Source of the DNA: Toxonevra muliebris
Lineage: Eukaryota; Arthropoda; Insecta; Diptera; Pallopteridae
Direction: 5' to 3'
DNA length: 64,000 bases
Assembly (NCBI GenBank): GCA_963691655.1
Contig: OY829326.1
Span: forward strand, 72,161,235-72,225,234
Positions 1-10,656 of this stretch are shown piece by piece. The notes beneath the pieces are model-generated. The model saw only the letters and a program-made list of their open reading frames with translations, had not been told where the DNA came from and did no database searches. A program made the translations under genes and the position numbers. Numbering within the stretch: position 1 is the stretch's first letter; every line of letters begins with the position of its first letter.

Positions 1-124
1 AATAATAAAAAATGTTGTTACCGCTGAACAGTTTTTTGATGAACTGCTGATGAAATACAGTCACCCAACTCAATTCAGACGCTGGCTTTGGCATAAAGTT
101 CGCGACTACTTGCAGACTACATGA
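1..124 (+). CDS. Terminal coding exon (3' part) of an unidentified host gene
   Basis: Reading frame 2 is open from the window edge to a TGA at 122-124 and encodes about 40 residues. The peptide is mixed and charged, with an acidic amphipathic stretch (TAEQFFDELLMKY) followed by a Trp/Arg-rich end (QFRRWLWHKVRDYL). This composition differs from the low-complexity junk frames elsewhere in the window. No splice acceptor with a pyrimidine tract is visible at the start, so the exon begins upstream. The sequence after the stop turns AT- and T-rich at once, as a 3' UTR would, and AATAAA signals follow within 300 bases. I do not recognise the family. It could also be the end of a mobile-element ORF, but no repeat structure surrounds it. 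Confidence 0.55.
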   Translation, partial: IIKNVVTAEQFFDELLMKYSHPTQFRRWLWHKVRDYLQTT

Positions 125-419
125 AATTTTTTTTTTTTTTTTATTGGCTACTATCAAAAGAAAGAAAGAATATCATAAAAAATATTTGACATTTATTAAC
201 CACCTTTGGCTGCAGCAATGAAATTGTCAAAGCTCATTATTTACGTTAGAGGGAAAGGTTGAAAAGAAGCTGAATTGAGGATGGGGGATTTGGAGTTACA
301 TTGGACACGTATGTCTGGCGTGAAAATTCACGCGATTCTCTGCAGACTTCAGTTTGAGGAAATTGTTTTTTGTGTGTGTGTTTTGTTTTTTCGAAATATG
401 TCTGTGAAAATAAAATAAA
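125..419 (+). other. Probable 3' UTR with polyadenylation signals
   Basis: This stretch lies directly after the TGA of the terminal exon. It has no open frame, contains a long T run at 126-142, and ends in overlapping AATAAA hexamers at 409-414 and 414-419. A GT-rich stretch (361-390) lies upstream of the signals. The 3' UTR reading is inference from position and signals. Confidence 0.4.
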
Positions 420-1970
420 AAATATTTGCGCGCAAAACGCTAAAGACTCATTAATTGTGTGACGCGACTACGACGACTTCTTTCTAATTGTTCTTTGTGA
501 TGTAAACTGTAGAGAAAGAGCTATGAGCATTCATATTCTTTATTTTCCTCTCTCTCCCACTTCTCAAAGTCTCTAATCCCCACTCTTATCCAATTTTGCT
601 GCCAAAACAAAAGTGACACTCGTCACTTTTAGTCCAAGGATTAACGCTCAAATTGCTGATAAGCATCGAAACATTTCTCGATGTGTCTAGGTGTGCTTGT
701 GTGTATGTGTGTGTGTGTACTATTGGCCGTCGGTATATGTTTTTGGGGTCCTGCTACTGCTATTTTCTTTTTTTTTGTGAATTCTTCTGTTTTTTTTTTT
801 TTTTTCATTTACTGTCACTTTTAATGTGTTGCATACTTTTCATTGTTTTTGTTTTCAGTTTTTGCTTTGTTTCAGTTTTTAATTTCCTCTTGGGATTTAC
901 AAACGAAAAAACACGAAATAAATGGATTCATATCCCCGTGTACGTTTCTCACTGATTGCGCGATAAAGTCATACATGCACACTGCATATCTGTTTGAATG
1001 TATGTGTGGTTTAATTGTAGTTGACCATGGTTCAGAGTAAAGTTTAATATGGGATAGAGTAACTATGGTTACAGGGTAAGTATAAGCAGTGCTTTTCGGA
1101 GAGGAGACAGCAGGTGCTGATGTCCAAGGCCCAAGATCTCAATATGAAACAGCTAATATTTTTTAATCTTTTATCAATTATGTGACTTATAATTTCTCGT
1201 TCATATTTTTTTTAAGGACTCTGACTCTGTGTAAGAGTGCTTTGAAGGATACTTGAAAAAACAATCTTCCAAAATTCACTTAGTGTTTAAAAACTAATCC
1301 TGGGTTTTGATTCTGATCTTATATTGGTATTGACGCCTGGTATTCCCGCCATAGAGACTTAAGCCTATAAATTTGATATTTGCAGTCCCAATATAGATTT
1401 TAATTATTTTTAGCTCCTGATTTGAAAATTATTTGTCATGAATCGTAAAAACAAGTTCACTCAGACAGCAACACTTCACCACCGTTTAACTTCTTTTAGG
1501 ATGTTATATGAAACCATTACCATATATATGGCTAAGCTTGGTAAACGGTTGCGAAGCCTATCATAGGATCTTTGAGAAATTTTTATCCCCATAAAAAAGT
1601 ATTTGAGGTCACTGAAACTACATAACTTCAACTTTTTTAAAAAATTAACTCTTGAAAACAAAAGTTTGGCATTTTATCCAATAATCTCTTTTCACTTTTC
1701 GTTCAAAAAAATATCCAACGAACTTCAAAGGAAATATTCTTCACCAAAAGTACTTCATTAAAAGGTTCGCTGAAAGCTTAAACCTAGAAAGTCCAGATTT
1801 AATAAAGAAATTAACCCTTTCAAATGTAAAGTTCGTTGCTTTTTGCGATAATACTTAAATAATAATTAAAGGTTGGGAAAAATCACTATGAACCTTCGAA
1901 AATATTTATCATTAAAAAGTATTTAGGGGTCACAGAAGGTTGAAACTACCTAGGCTTTCTCTTACACATA
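420..1970. other. Non-coding, AT-rich; no gene recognised
   Basis: The only open frames are short and made of Phe/Cys/Ser-rich low-complexity peptide from T-rich sequence. A degenerate GT microsatellite lies at about 690-719. Two similar stretches, near 1590-1625 and 1910-1955, share a phrase resembling AAAGTATTTGAGGTCAC and may be an old local duplication. Confidence 0.5.
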
Positions 1971-2260
1971 GGTTAAATTAGGTTGAAGTGGCACACCTGA
2001 ACGCCTGAACGGCCCATTGTGATACCAAATAGTTGGACCTACAGTTTAACGCCGATTCCGAATGGAGGTGTGGCAATTTTTTATCAGCTCGGTGGATTTG
2101 CCATTACCAACCAAGGTGTGACCTTATTCACTTTCTTATAATTGTCATACACTTCATATTAATAGTGAATATAAGAAAGTTATGAGAATTAACCACCAGA
2201 CCAAGACGGTAATCGAAGCCGAACCTAGTCTAGTCTAGTGCACTAGACTATCGAGGTCGT
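1971..2260 (-). mobile_element. tRNA-derived SINE, monomeric family (family 1), old copy
   Basis: Read on the minus strand, the element starts with ACGACCTCGATAGTCTAGTG, a tRNA-like head with an A-box-like stretch. It continues through a degenerate B box (GGTTCGGCTTCGATTACC) and the shared phrase TGGTGGTTAATTCTCATAA. The central domain follows (TTGCCACACC..., then GGAATCGGCGTTAAACTG) and then the tail GGTATCACAATGGGCC, ending in CCAACCTAATTTAACC. The same modules in the same order are present at 37075-37361. This copy has a duplicated TAGTCTAGTC stretch in the head and point changes in the central hairpin. I see no clear target-site duplication, so it is an older insertion. Confidence 0.85.
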
Positions 2261-4085
2261 CAACTTCTCTGATACGTAATAAATGTCGAAGTTAACCTCT
2301 GCATCCCTGGACATCCCAACCTAGCCTATTGCTCTCGCATATGTGCATCAAAATACAGTGAGATACATAATAGAAAAACTTTGAATTTAGGGACGGTTCA
2401 GCGACCGAATTAGAAACTTATTCATTCATTCTGATTCTTCTTCTTTAATTCTAGAAAAAATAGGAAAATTGCTTCGGAGAAACTTCTTTAATTTCAACTT
2501 CACAACCTAACAATTGCGTTTGTAAAACCACCCTGTAAAATAAAACGCAATTGCACATCACCATGCAAAACGATAACAAAACTTTAATCTCTTCTAATGT
2601 CCATCAAAGGGACAACACAAAAACGCATACACACATACGAGTATTTTGTTCATTTTTATTGCAACAGCAGCATCCACAGCAGCAGCAACATCAGCGCCAG
2701 CATCAGCAACAGTTAATGTTTAACTTTTGATATTAAAAGTTACCCAAAAGCAACTCATTAAAATAGAGCTGCGAAAATGTACAAAAAAGGTAGATACATA
2801 TGAGCATATAACCAGAAGAAGAATTTAGGGATTTTTGCATTAAATGTCATAAAAACGTAACGCAAAAAAAAAAAAAATTATAATAATAATAAATGCGCAT
2901 TATTTAGATAAAAGCTGCAGTTAAGATAAATAAACTACATTTTATTGGGTAATATTGTTATAAAGTAAAATAGATTAAAAGTTACATTAAGCATATTAAA
3001 ATGCATATGAGTCGATTAGAAAAACAAAAATTAAAATTGCTCTAGATATGAATCTAATATTGTACACGGAGCAGCTAGAACATATAGAGAAATACCTTAA
3101 AATTTCTGTGGAAAAAAGGAAAAACGGCGTAACTCGACTTAAGATGAAAAATATTTTATATTTTATCACATATTTTAGATCATAAATATTAAACTGATGC
3201 GAGTGCAGTCTTTTGCAACAGTTCAAAACTATTAAACTTGGATGTTATTAAAATAAACTTAACTCTCTAGCTCCCAAAATTTATGATTAAATCATAAACT
3301 GGTTTAAAAACCAAAAAAAAAAAAACTAATCGTCATGGTTTTATGAAGTGGGAAAGTTTGAATGCCTAAAATTATTTGTTGTTGAATGAGCTTTTTATCA
3401 ATTTATTTTAAGTGATTAAAAAATTCAATTTTCCAGCTATTCATAGCAAGTTTTTTTTTTATTCAGATAGTATAACGGGAAGTATTTATTTCTTTTTTTT
3501 TATTTTTTTATCTCAAATACAATCAAAATAATTAATTTTCCTATTTGTCACAAATTTTTTACTTTGACTGTCGCTAACTTCTGTAATACACATCACAACT
3601 CATAACTGATGCATTTTTTTTTAAAAGCTTGGGATATCGATACGATAAAATGTAGCAACAGAAAACTGCTATGGTGACAGTTCCATCCCTTTTGATGAAA
3701 GCCGTCTAGAGGCAGGCTTGAGAACTAGAGGGTTAAGCTTAAGTATTTGCGATACCGTGTAAAAATTTAATAGGCCGAGCTAAACTTCGAAACAAGGTTA
3801 TTATGATTAAAGTTTTAAATTTGAAATTTTTTTTAAAAATTTGTCATAGGTAACGAGAACGACCCAGGCGGATTAGGGGAGGAAAAGTAAGTTTTGTTTT
3901 ATACTTTTTTCACTTAGTTACATCTTCAGATGTATAAATTCTCAGTCTATAGACCGAGAATCTCAACACAAGCCGAAAATGAAAGAAAAAAAAAGTTTCA
4001 GATTTTGGCTAAATTCCAGTATTCGTAGCATTATTATTTCTCAAATAATTTTGAGCCCTAAGTTTTCTGTCAAAAAAGTAAAAAA
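2261..4085. other. Non-coding, AT-rich, with an opa-like CAG/CAA stretch
   Basis: No gene is supported. An opa-like run of CAG/CAA/CAT triplets lies at about 2660-2713, not in a long open frame. Homopolymer A and T runs and ATAATA runs occur near 2866-2895 and 3311-3325. The 3600-3740 region contains short palindromic pieces but no recognisable element. Confidence 0.5.
2660..2713 (+). repeat. CAG/CAA (opa-like) triplet-rich microsatellite
   Basis: About 54 bases are dominated by CAG, CAA, CAT and GCC triplets. Similar stretches occur at 15480-15512 and 28908-28930. Such runs are common in fly coding and non-coding DNA. Here there is no surrounding open frame of useful length. Confidence 0.7.
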
Positions 4086-4088
4086 TAA

Positions 4089-4984
4089 CACTGTTCAACA
4101 GCCAAAAATGAGCAGAGACGGGACAAGTGTACTTAGGGTAATGGGAGGTCGCTAAGTCCGAATCCGTGGTCCGTTTTGCTCTGCTACGTCACAATAGTAA
4201 TAGTAAAACAAATAGTTTGTATAGAAATCAAACCGGTGACAGCCTACTCCAAGCTTGCTTCGAAATTTAACAACAAAACCTAAATTAATTTTTAGGATTT
4301 AATTGTTCAAGAACACATTAAATTAAAGTCAAACTTTTATACTGCTCTGCCTTTGAACGTTGCAACGGCATTTTTCAGCGAAGACGAAGGCATGGTTGTG
4401 GAGACGTAGTTTTGCAAACGCAGTGGCTTTTAAACATTCTAAAAACGGTATAACTTATTCTGTTATTGTTGCTTTCTTGCTTTAACTACGTACTGAACAT
4501 CTTATTCAAGTACGCCAATCGCATTCTTACATACATATCGTCACCTGAGAATTGATTTGGCGTATTTGTATATGTATTCGTATACGATGTGTTTAGAGTT
4601 TACAGATCATTTTACACTTAAGTACGTGCTTGGCCATCATTGCTTTAACCCATTAAGGACGAGCGGGAACCAAAGTAGATAGATCAAGAAAGTAACTTGA
4701 GAAAAAAAAATGTTTGAATCTGGCTCAGGAACGTCTCAGTGACAAGGTGCCATATGGCACAACTTTTTTTTTAAATTTTTAGAGTTAAAAAATAAAAAAA
4801 AAAATTTTTATAAAAAGATGAAAAAAATATGAATTGCATTTTAAATTTTTTTTTTTTTCAATTTTAAAAATTTTGATGTCAATAAAAAAAATTGTGACGT
4901 AGCAGAGCAAATCGGACCACGGATTCAGACTCTGCTCGTTTCCGTCTCTGCTCGTTTTCAAAAGTTTCCATTTGTAGAACAGTG
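4089..4984. mobile_element. Non-autonomous DNA transposon with CACTG ends and TAA duplications
   Basis: The left end reads CACTGTTCAACAGCCAAAAA and the right end, reverse complemented, reads CACTGTTCTACAAATGG. Both are flanked by TAA (4086-4088 and 4985-4987). Inside the ends, about 100 bases are inverted relative to each other. The left arm contains GAGCAGAGACGG and, on its complement, GTGACGTAGCAGAGCAAA. The right arm carries the same phrases in the opposite order (4894-4965). No transposase frame is present. A partial TTAA-type MITE lies inside (4649-4763). A 3-bp TAA duplication with CACTG ends fits CACTA-like elements, and PIF/Harbinger is the alternative. The superfamily is not settled. 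Confidence 0.7.
4649..4763 (+). mobile_element. Partial copy of a small TTAA-flanked MITE, nested
   Basis: TTAA at 4645-4648 is followed by CCCATTAAGGACGAGCGGGA and about 110 bases that match the minus strand of 6826-6955. The match runs through GTAACTTGAG, then GTGACAAGGTGCCATATG. It stops at GGCACAAC, where the other copy continues to its second end, so this copy is 3'-truncated. CCC ends next to TTAA are the piggyBac hallmark. A nearby GGG-TTAA at 5423-5429 could be coincidental. Confidence 0.6.
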
Positions 4985-5020
4985 TAATTATTCAAAGATT
5001 TCACGATAATCAAATAATAA

Positions 5021-5365
5021 CACTGTATAATGGCCAAAAAAGCTCAAGAGTTTTAAAAGTGGATCTTTATATTTCGAGTATGCTGAATATTATGGCTTTT
5101 TCATTTTTTTTTCTATATAGTCTAATTTTTTTATAATGAGTTAAAAAAGAAACGTCCATAAAAAAATTGTTTGTAGATTTTTAAACAAAATAAAAATCTA
5201 CAAACAATTTTTTGTATGTACGAGTTTTTCTTTCAGCCCGTTATAAAATAATTAGACAATACAGAGAAAAACTGAAACGCCATCATGTTCAGCGTACTCG
5301 AGTTATATCAGATCAACTTCTAAAACTCTTGAGCTTTTTTTTTTGGTAAATTCCGTTGTCTAGTG
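5021..5365. mobile_element. Hairpin (foldback) MITE, 345 bp, TAA target duplication
   Basis: The whole element is one long inverted repeat. The left arm (AAAGCTCAAGAGTTTTA..., CGAGTATGCTGAA...) is mirrored by the right arm (TTCAGCGTACTCGAG..., AAACTCTTGAGCTTT). The apex is near 5186-5200, within a near-perfect palindrome containing AATTGTTTGTAGATTTTT and its complement. Ends are CACTGTATAATGGCC and, reverse complemented, CACTAGACAACGGAATT. TAA flanks both sides (5018-5020 and 5366-5368). The outer ends resemble those of the element at 4089-4984, which lies only 36 bases away, so the two belong to one TIR family. Confidence 0.85.
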
Positions 5366-5429
5366 TAATTATTAATAAAGTTTTAAGAACAAATCTTCTT
5401 TTAAACCGTGGTGTCTTCATAAGGGTTAA

Positions 5430-6821
5430 CTGAATTCAATCCTTTATTGCAAGGATCATGATAATTTTTTTTTAATGGGCCAAGATTCGCCAGAGCTATT
5501 CATACCAAAAAAATGGGAAATAGCTTTAAAAAAAACTTTCTGGGATTAATTTAGCGTACAAAGGGGAACTGCTATACATTTTCGAAACTAAAATCCAAGT
5601 ATCCGAACTATGCAACAATATTAAAGTTACACTAATTTGAACCCCGAGTCAAGAAGGATTCGCTGTCAATGAAAGCGCTAACTGCCTGGCGAAAAAAGGA
5701 GGCGTAGGTCCATAACCTTGTTTACGGTGTGACGTCAAAACCTATTCAATCCTACATATTATATAGAACTAAGCTAAAATTACCATTAATCCGAAACGCA
5801 TTTTCGAATGGCACAGTTCATAAACTCGCCCGAGGGCGAAGTACGATTACAGATCACTGACCTCTTAAGCGTTCCTGTCGACTATGCTATAAGTGGATCT
5901 ATTTTGTCATTTTAGGGGCTTATAATCCCTCTTTTTGAGAAGATACTTTAAAAAAAGCTAATACGGGAGAGTTGAGTCACTTTTGAAATGTTTTTCAGAA
6001 TTGAGTCCAAAAACGGGTTTCTTAGCTTATAAGCTATTGGTGCATTTAAGTCATTATTGCAGTACTTTCTTGTTATATTTAAATCAACACACAGGGATAA
6101 AGCTCCTATAAATGGAGAGTAATGTACTGATTGGGGAAAGGATATAGGTTAATGGGAGGGAAAAGTATCAGTGGACTCTGTAATGCGCATTGCGTTGAAA
6201 TACCATGCCCAAGTAAAATTAGAGATCATGTAGGTCTGGAGAGCACACGAACTGGCGGCATCCAATTGCGCATTTCCACAAAACATCTACAAAAATGTAG
6301 GTATAATAAAGTCACGTTTCTACGATGTTCCAAAGATTCAATAGAACTGGAAACCCTCCTGTCCTCTATAAGCCTTATCGCTCGATGTTGAATATGGTTC
6401 AAAAGCTCTAGTTAAGTTCGTAAAGCTCCTGCTCATAAATGCGAATTATTCTCGATCAATTGAAATGAAATATTTCTTAAACCACCTTAGAACGGCGAGG
6501 CACTTGGCTGATTCTTTCGAAGTATTAAATATTTGATTATTTCAACGAAAGTCACATTGAATGAGCATGCCTAGAACATCAGGAGCCACTGATTTCGCAA
6601 TATCCACTCCACCCACAAACTTGGAGTTAATTAGGGATAGAAGATATCGTTTATGGGATCTAACGAATGGGGTCTAACGAATAATAAACTCAACCGTTTG
6701 CGTGACCCCACTCAAAGCTCAATTTGACGAAATTATTGAGTGTGCCATTCCTGGCGAATTGGATATGTATTTCAATGAAAAATCTTGCCCTCATCCGCAA
6801 ACGAGTAAATATGGTTCTTCG
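5430..6821. other. Non-coding or decayed sequence; no gene recognised
   Basis: Base composition is less AT-extreme here than in neighbouring stretches. An 86-codon frame (6131-6391, +) has a mixed composition with Cys and His, but I recognise no domain and it lacks flanking coding context. Decayed LINE sequence may extend into this region from the reverse-transcriptase fragment at 6960-7202, though I could not follow it past the nested MITE. Confidence 0.4.
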
Positions 6822-6825
6822 TTAA

Positions 6826-6955
6826 CCCAGTAATGCCTAGCGCTGGCATATGGCACCTTGTCGCTGAGTCGATTCTGAACCAGTTTCAAAAACAATTTTT
6901 TTCTAGAGTTACTTTTTTGACCTATCTATTTTGGTTCCGGCTCGTCCTTAATGGG
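6826..6955. mobile_element. Small TTAA-type MITE (piggyBac-like ends), 130 bp
   Basis: TTAA (6822-6825) precedes CCCAGTAATGCCTAGCG. The other end, reverse complemented, is CCCATTAAGGACGAGCC and abuts TCAA (6956-6959), a one-base decay of TTAA. The termini are imperfect inverted repeats: CCCA, a T, AA and an AGC block align. The interior matches 4649-4763 in opposite orientation. The element interrupts or truncates the reverse-transcriptase remnant that ends beside it. Assignment to piggyBac rests only on the TTAA and CCC/GGG ends; there is no coding evidence. Confidence 0.6.
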
Positions 6956-6959
6956 TCAA

Positions 6960-7202
6960 TGACGGAAGGAGATAGAAGAGAAAAAGGATGGAAGAGAGGA
7001 CCGAACCCTGCGGCGCTCCAGAGTTAATGAAGCGACTTTCCGAAATAATAGTGTCAAACAGAACACAGATAAAAAGTCTGCTAAGAAATCTCGTTATCCA
7101 TCGAGTGAAGCTATTACTGACCCCATGCGTAATCAGTTTTGACACTAGTGTTTTATGCAACATTCGGTCAAACGCCTTGGAAATATTCAAGGCAACCGTC
7201 AA
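6960..7202 (-). pseudogene. Non-LTR retrotransposon reverse-transcriptase fragment
   Basis: An 80-residue minus-strand frame contains ALNISKAFDRMLHKTLVSKL followed by GAPQGSVLSSILFLF. These match the conserved RT blocks of Jockey/CR1-like LINEs: D-[IS]-x-KAFDRVWH in the palm, and INAGVPQGSVLSPxLF. The Asp of the first catalytic block is retained as Asn (ALNIS for ALDIS), so it would be inactive. The YADD block is absent because the frame ends against the TTAA MITE. The frame opens at 7202 on the minus strand with no sign of a genuine start. It is a short 5'- and 3'-truncated relic, and the exact clade is uncertain. Confidence 0.85.
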
Positions 7203-8680
7203 AGAGATTGCGTAGCGGTTGAAAATTTAACTCAGGCATTGCACCAGATACAGGTTTCATTTCAAGCAGTGGCTGAAAGTTAGAAAAATCAAGGAAAAGT
7301 AGGATTTTTCCTGGTATTGGCGCGCCATCCATAGACAGACCGATTTAGTTTATCGAGATACTTCATCATTAGTTTTGAAGTTGCCTGGTGAGATTTGATT
7401 GTGATTATTTCTTATGCTAAAAACATTTTGGATTTGATGTTGTGCGTAATAAGGGGGTGAGGAGAACAAATATAAATAATACAAAGTTTACATACATATG
7501 AAAAATAATTTTTTTTTTTGGAAGATTTACCTTCCGAATGCAATATTTCTGTTTCTAAATCAAAGATAATTTTTTTTTTCGACAACTAGTCTCTAAGGAA
7601 CTAGGAAGTACTTTTCAAAATTATAATTTTCTTGAGTCTTTCTCAATGTTCATAATTAAAGTCAACACCTTTCGCTGCTCACTTGTACTAACACTCAAAC
7701 CAATGCTATCTATTCCACATTTTCCATAGAACTCATGCAAAATTATTTGTCCTTTTGTTTTTTAGTCATTGTTGCCAACTTTCATCAATGCTGACAGTGA
7801 CATTCATATTCGCATGTCATTTTTTAGAAGCTTTTCTTTCTTTTCGCTTGTTTTTTGTTTACATTAATTTCGCTTAAAATATTTTAAGGTCTTTCATGAA
7901 TTTGAATGAGAAAAAAAAAATGCCAAAAACACTTTTCACAAAAAGAAAAAAAAAAAAATATTTCTATTTTAATGCACATTAATGTTGCTCCTTTTTTTTG
8001 ACAGTGTTGCAAAAATGTAGCCAGAAACAGCAGAGAAAAAAAGGGCCAAGGTACGCAAATATTCGTCAAAACTCGCAAATGAAAATCACATAAACGCGAA
8101 CGAACTCGAACTCTCGAGATATCGTAACGTTTTGTTGTATTTTTAATTGAATTTTCATTACGTTTCCGTTTCGATGCATTTCGTAGTAAAATTTTTGTTT
8201 TGTTTGTTGCGATTTCATTCCGCAACGTTAGACCATTTTAAAAATTTGACAGTTGACATTTCTGCTACTATGAATTTGATTTTTTTCTTCTTATTTTCCG
8301 TAAAGGTTTTTTGATTTCACAAACACGAATGAATGAGTTTACGTTTTTTACGATGATTAAAAGTTATATCTTATGCCTCACGCTCCCCCATCTTCTGCAT
8401 TCGCTGCTCTATAACTCGGAGAAGTTTATGGTTTACAGTGAAAAAGTTTTCAGTGTTGGAAAAAGCGATGCGATTTTATTAAGTTTTTTTTTGTTAATGT
8501 TTTATATATTTTAGTGAAATGAAATGGAATGCCGAATGTTGAAATTTGATTGAGGGGCGGTGGCTAGGGAGGCAGAAGATTGGTGAGTGTTTGCAAAATG
8601 AAATGAAATGTTTATTTTAATGGTTTTAATTACAGTTAAAACATCCTTTTTTAATGACATTTTCAGATTTGCACTTTCTC

Positions 8681-8716
8681 ATCGTCATCGTCGTCATCGT
8701 CGCCGTTGTCGTCGTG
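8681..8716 (+). repeat. CGTCAT/CGTCGT triplet microsatellite
   Basis: TCGTCATCGTCGTCATCGTC and following triplets form an imperfect repeat of about 36 bases in otherwise AT-rich DNA, with no surrounding open frame. Confidence 0.7.
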
Positions 8717-9208
8717 GTATTTTATGAAAAAACTGCAGCCAGGCAGTCAGCGTTGATAAAGAATTTATGAATGCCATCATCGCGTTGCAGCATTTTATGA
8801 AATTATAAAAGAGTGTAAATTCACATTCATTTCAATTTTTTGTACATTACAAACTTAAAGTATTAAATTTTTATATACGATCGTATATTCTTACTGCAAA
8901 TGCCTTTTGGCAGTAAATTTATTTAAGAAATTTATAAGATAAATCACCTTAGCAATTTATCTACTTTACACTTTATCTGTGCACATTTCTTACAATGTTT
9001 GTTGCATGTGTTGTGTTATGTGCAACTTGTGCAACATGATGTCCTTTTAAGCTGTAAATTATATTAAACACAAAAACTTATTGATTACTATATGCTTCCT
9101 CCTCCCCTCTAATCTCCCTTCAATGTTCTTACACTTTTGTTGCGCTGCAGGCAAACACATGCAACAGCAGGCATAATGTAAAATAAATTGGATTATCCTT
9201 TGATTCAT

Positions 9209-9236
9209 TCACACACACACACACATGCACACTCAG
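9209..9236 (+). repeat. CA dinucleotide microsatellite
   Basis: A run of eight to nine CA units followed by TGCACACTCAGACATGC. Confidence 0.75.
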
Positions 9237-10079
9237 ACATGCATTTACGCTTGATTGCAAGTGTAGGCATATAATTTATATCCTGTCCATATTTCAAATG
9301 TCCTTTCTGAACTATAAGGATATTTATTAAGAAATACAGTATCTATATATGTATGTATGCATGCGTGAGTGTATATGTGTTTGTGTTTGGGGCGATAATT
9401 GGATGCGACAAATATTCTGATTTGATTTCAGTTTGAAATATCCTTAAATATCCTTGCTACTGCAATCTCATTTACAAATTTGTCGATTCACTCAAGTGTC
9501 AAAGTAATTCAAAAGAGTCGCGTTGACTTGAATATACTCATATAACTATGTCTAGATGCATGTGGAGTATATGTATGTCAGTGTATGGAAGATGAGTTTG
9601 GAAATGCTTCAAATAATTAGAATTAGTCGTAGTTATTTAGAAGAAATTTTTAAAAAGGAATACTGCTTTTTTCAGTAGAAATTTTCAACTGAGAAAACTG
9701 TTGTAAAAAGTTCGATTGTTCAAAAATTCAACTCAATAAAAATTACTATTCCAAATTTCATTCAGAAATTACTACATAAAATCAATACATAAAATTAATT
9801 CTCGAAACTACTGTTCATCATTAGTGCCCACAATTAATAAAAAAAAAAAACTAAAAAATAGAAAATACTTATCACCAGGTATTGCACCATAACTCCTTTA
9901 ATATTAAACGTAGAGAAATCATGCTTTTTACATACAACAACATCGCCATTTCTTTTTTTATTAAGAAAGTACAAGAAAATGTGTGTGTGTGAGTTTCGAG
10001 GGCCGAGTAGAAAAATTGAACATAAAATTTGGGGCCACTCGTTGTCAGGGCCGGTTTTAAAGGTGTTAACTCCCTAATA

Positions 10080-10654
10080 CCCTATTCACACGGAGCCCAA
10101 ATTGAGCAATTTCGGCACTCAATTTTAATTTGAAATTGAAGTCATTTACACGAAGTTTTTCTTCTTCTTACATAATTTCATTTGACAGTTGAATTTTATT
10201 GTTTATAAAATGGATAAAAAAGTGCAATTATTATAAATTATTTTAATATTTATGATAATATAGCGAGAATAATAGGTAAGTTTGAAAATCTGTGGACAAT
10301 ATGGAGAACAATACAGAAAGCGTAAATTAGATATGGAGAGAATAGTGGAATTGCGAAAACAGCAGCTGATTATTTTAACAACGCACTTCTTTTTTTTGTA
10401 TTTTCTATTTTCCATTCAAAATAAATAATTTCTTTTTTAAAATATTTTTTATTTATATTTAAATTTGACAGTTATTTTTCTGATATTGATGTGTTTTTCT
10501 TCGATTTCTCTACCAATACTTATCGATTAACAGAGTTGTCTTCGGACTGTAGCACAATTCTAACACAATTTCTACTAAATTGAGCAGCCAACTCAATTTC
10601 GGCTAAAATTGAGAAAGTAGCCGAAATTGCTCAATTTGTGCTCCATGAATAGGG
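10080..10654. mobile_element. MITE with about 40-bp terminal inverted repeats, 575 bp
   Basis: The left end is CCCTATTCACACGGAGCCC and the right end, reverse complemented, is CCCTATTCATGGAGCAC. Both continue into AAATTGAGCAATTTCGGC. TA flanks both ends (10078-10079 and 10655-10656). Further internal copies of ACTCAATTTCGGC/AAATTGAG phrases sit near the right end. No transposase is recognisable in the AT-rich interior. A TA duplication suggests Tc1/mariner-type mobilisation; PIF/Harbinger (3 bp) is the alternative. Confidence 0.75.
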
Positions 10655-10656
10655 TA

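Larger units (their letters stand above)
7203..10079. other. Non-coding, AT-rich; microsatellites only
   Basis: No supported gene. A 113-codon minus-strand frame (7884-8225) consists of Lys/Arg/Asn-rich then Phe/Leu-rich low-complexity sequence with no recognisable domain. Features seen are CGT/CAT triplet repeats (about 8681-8716), a CA microsatellite (about 9209-9227), and GT/TATG repeats (about 9346-9390). A group of short TGACAGT/CTGACAGTG phrases occurs around 7790-7800 and 8249-8256. Confidence 0.5.

Noticed and set aside
653..1040. Overlapping open frames rich in Phe, Cys and Val
   Set aside because: They arise from T-rich and GT-repeat sequence and lack any protein-family pattern.
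4645..5429. A 777-bp TTAA-flanked element ending at GGG-TTAA 5423-5429
   Set aside because: The second end matches the TIR only at CCC plus a few bases, and the span would cut across the boundary of the well-defined 4089-4984 element.
7884..8225. 113-codon minus-strand open frame
   Set aside because: Composition is Lys/Asn/Arg-rich followed by Phe/Leu-rich low complexity from A/T runs. No domain, no splice or repeat context.
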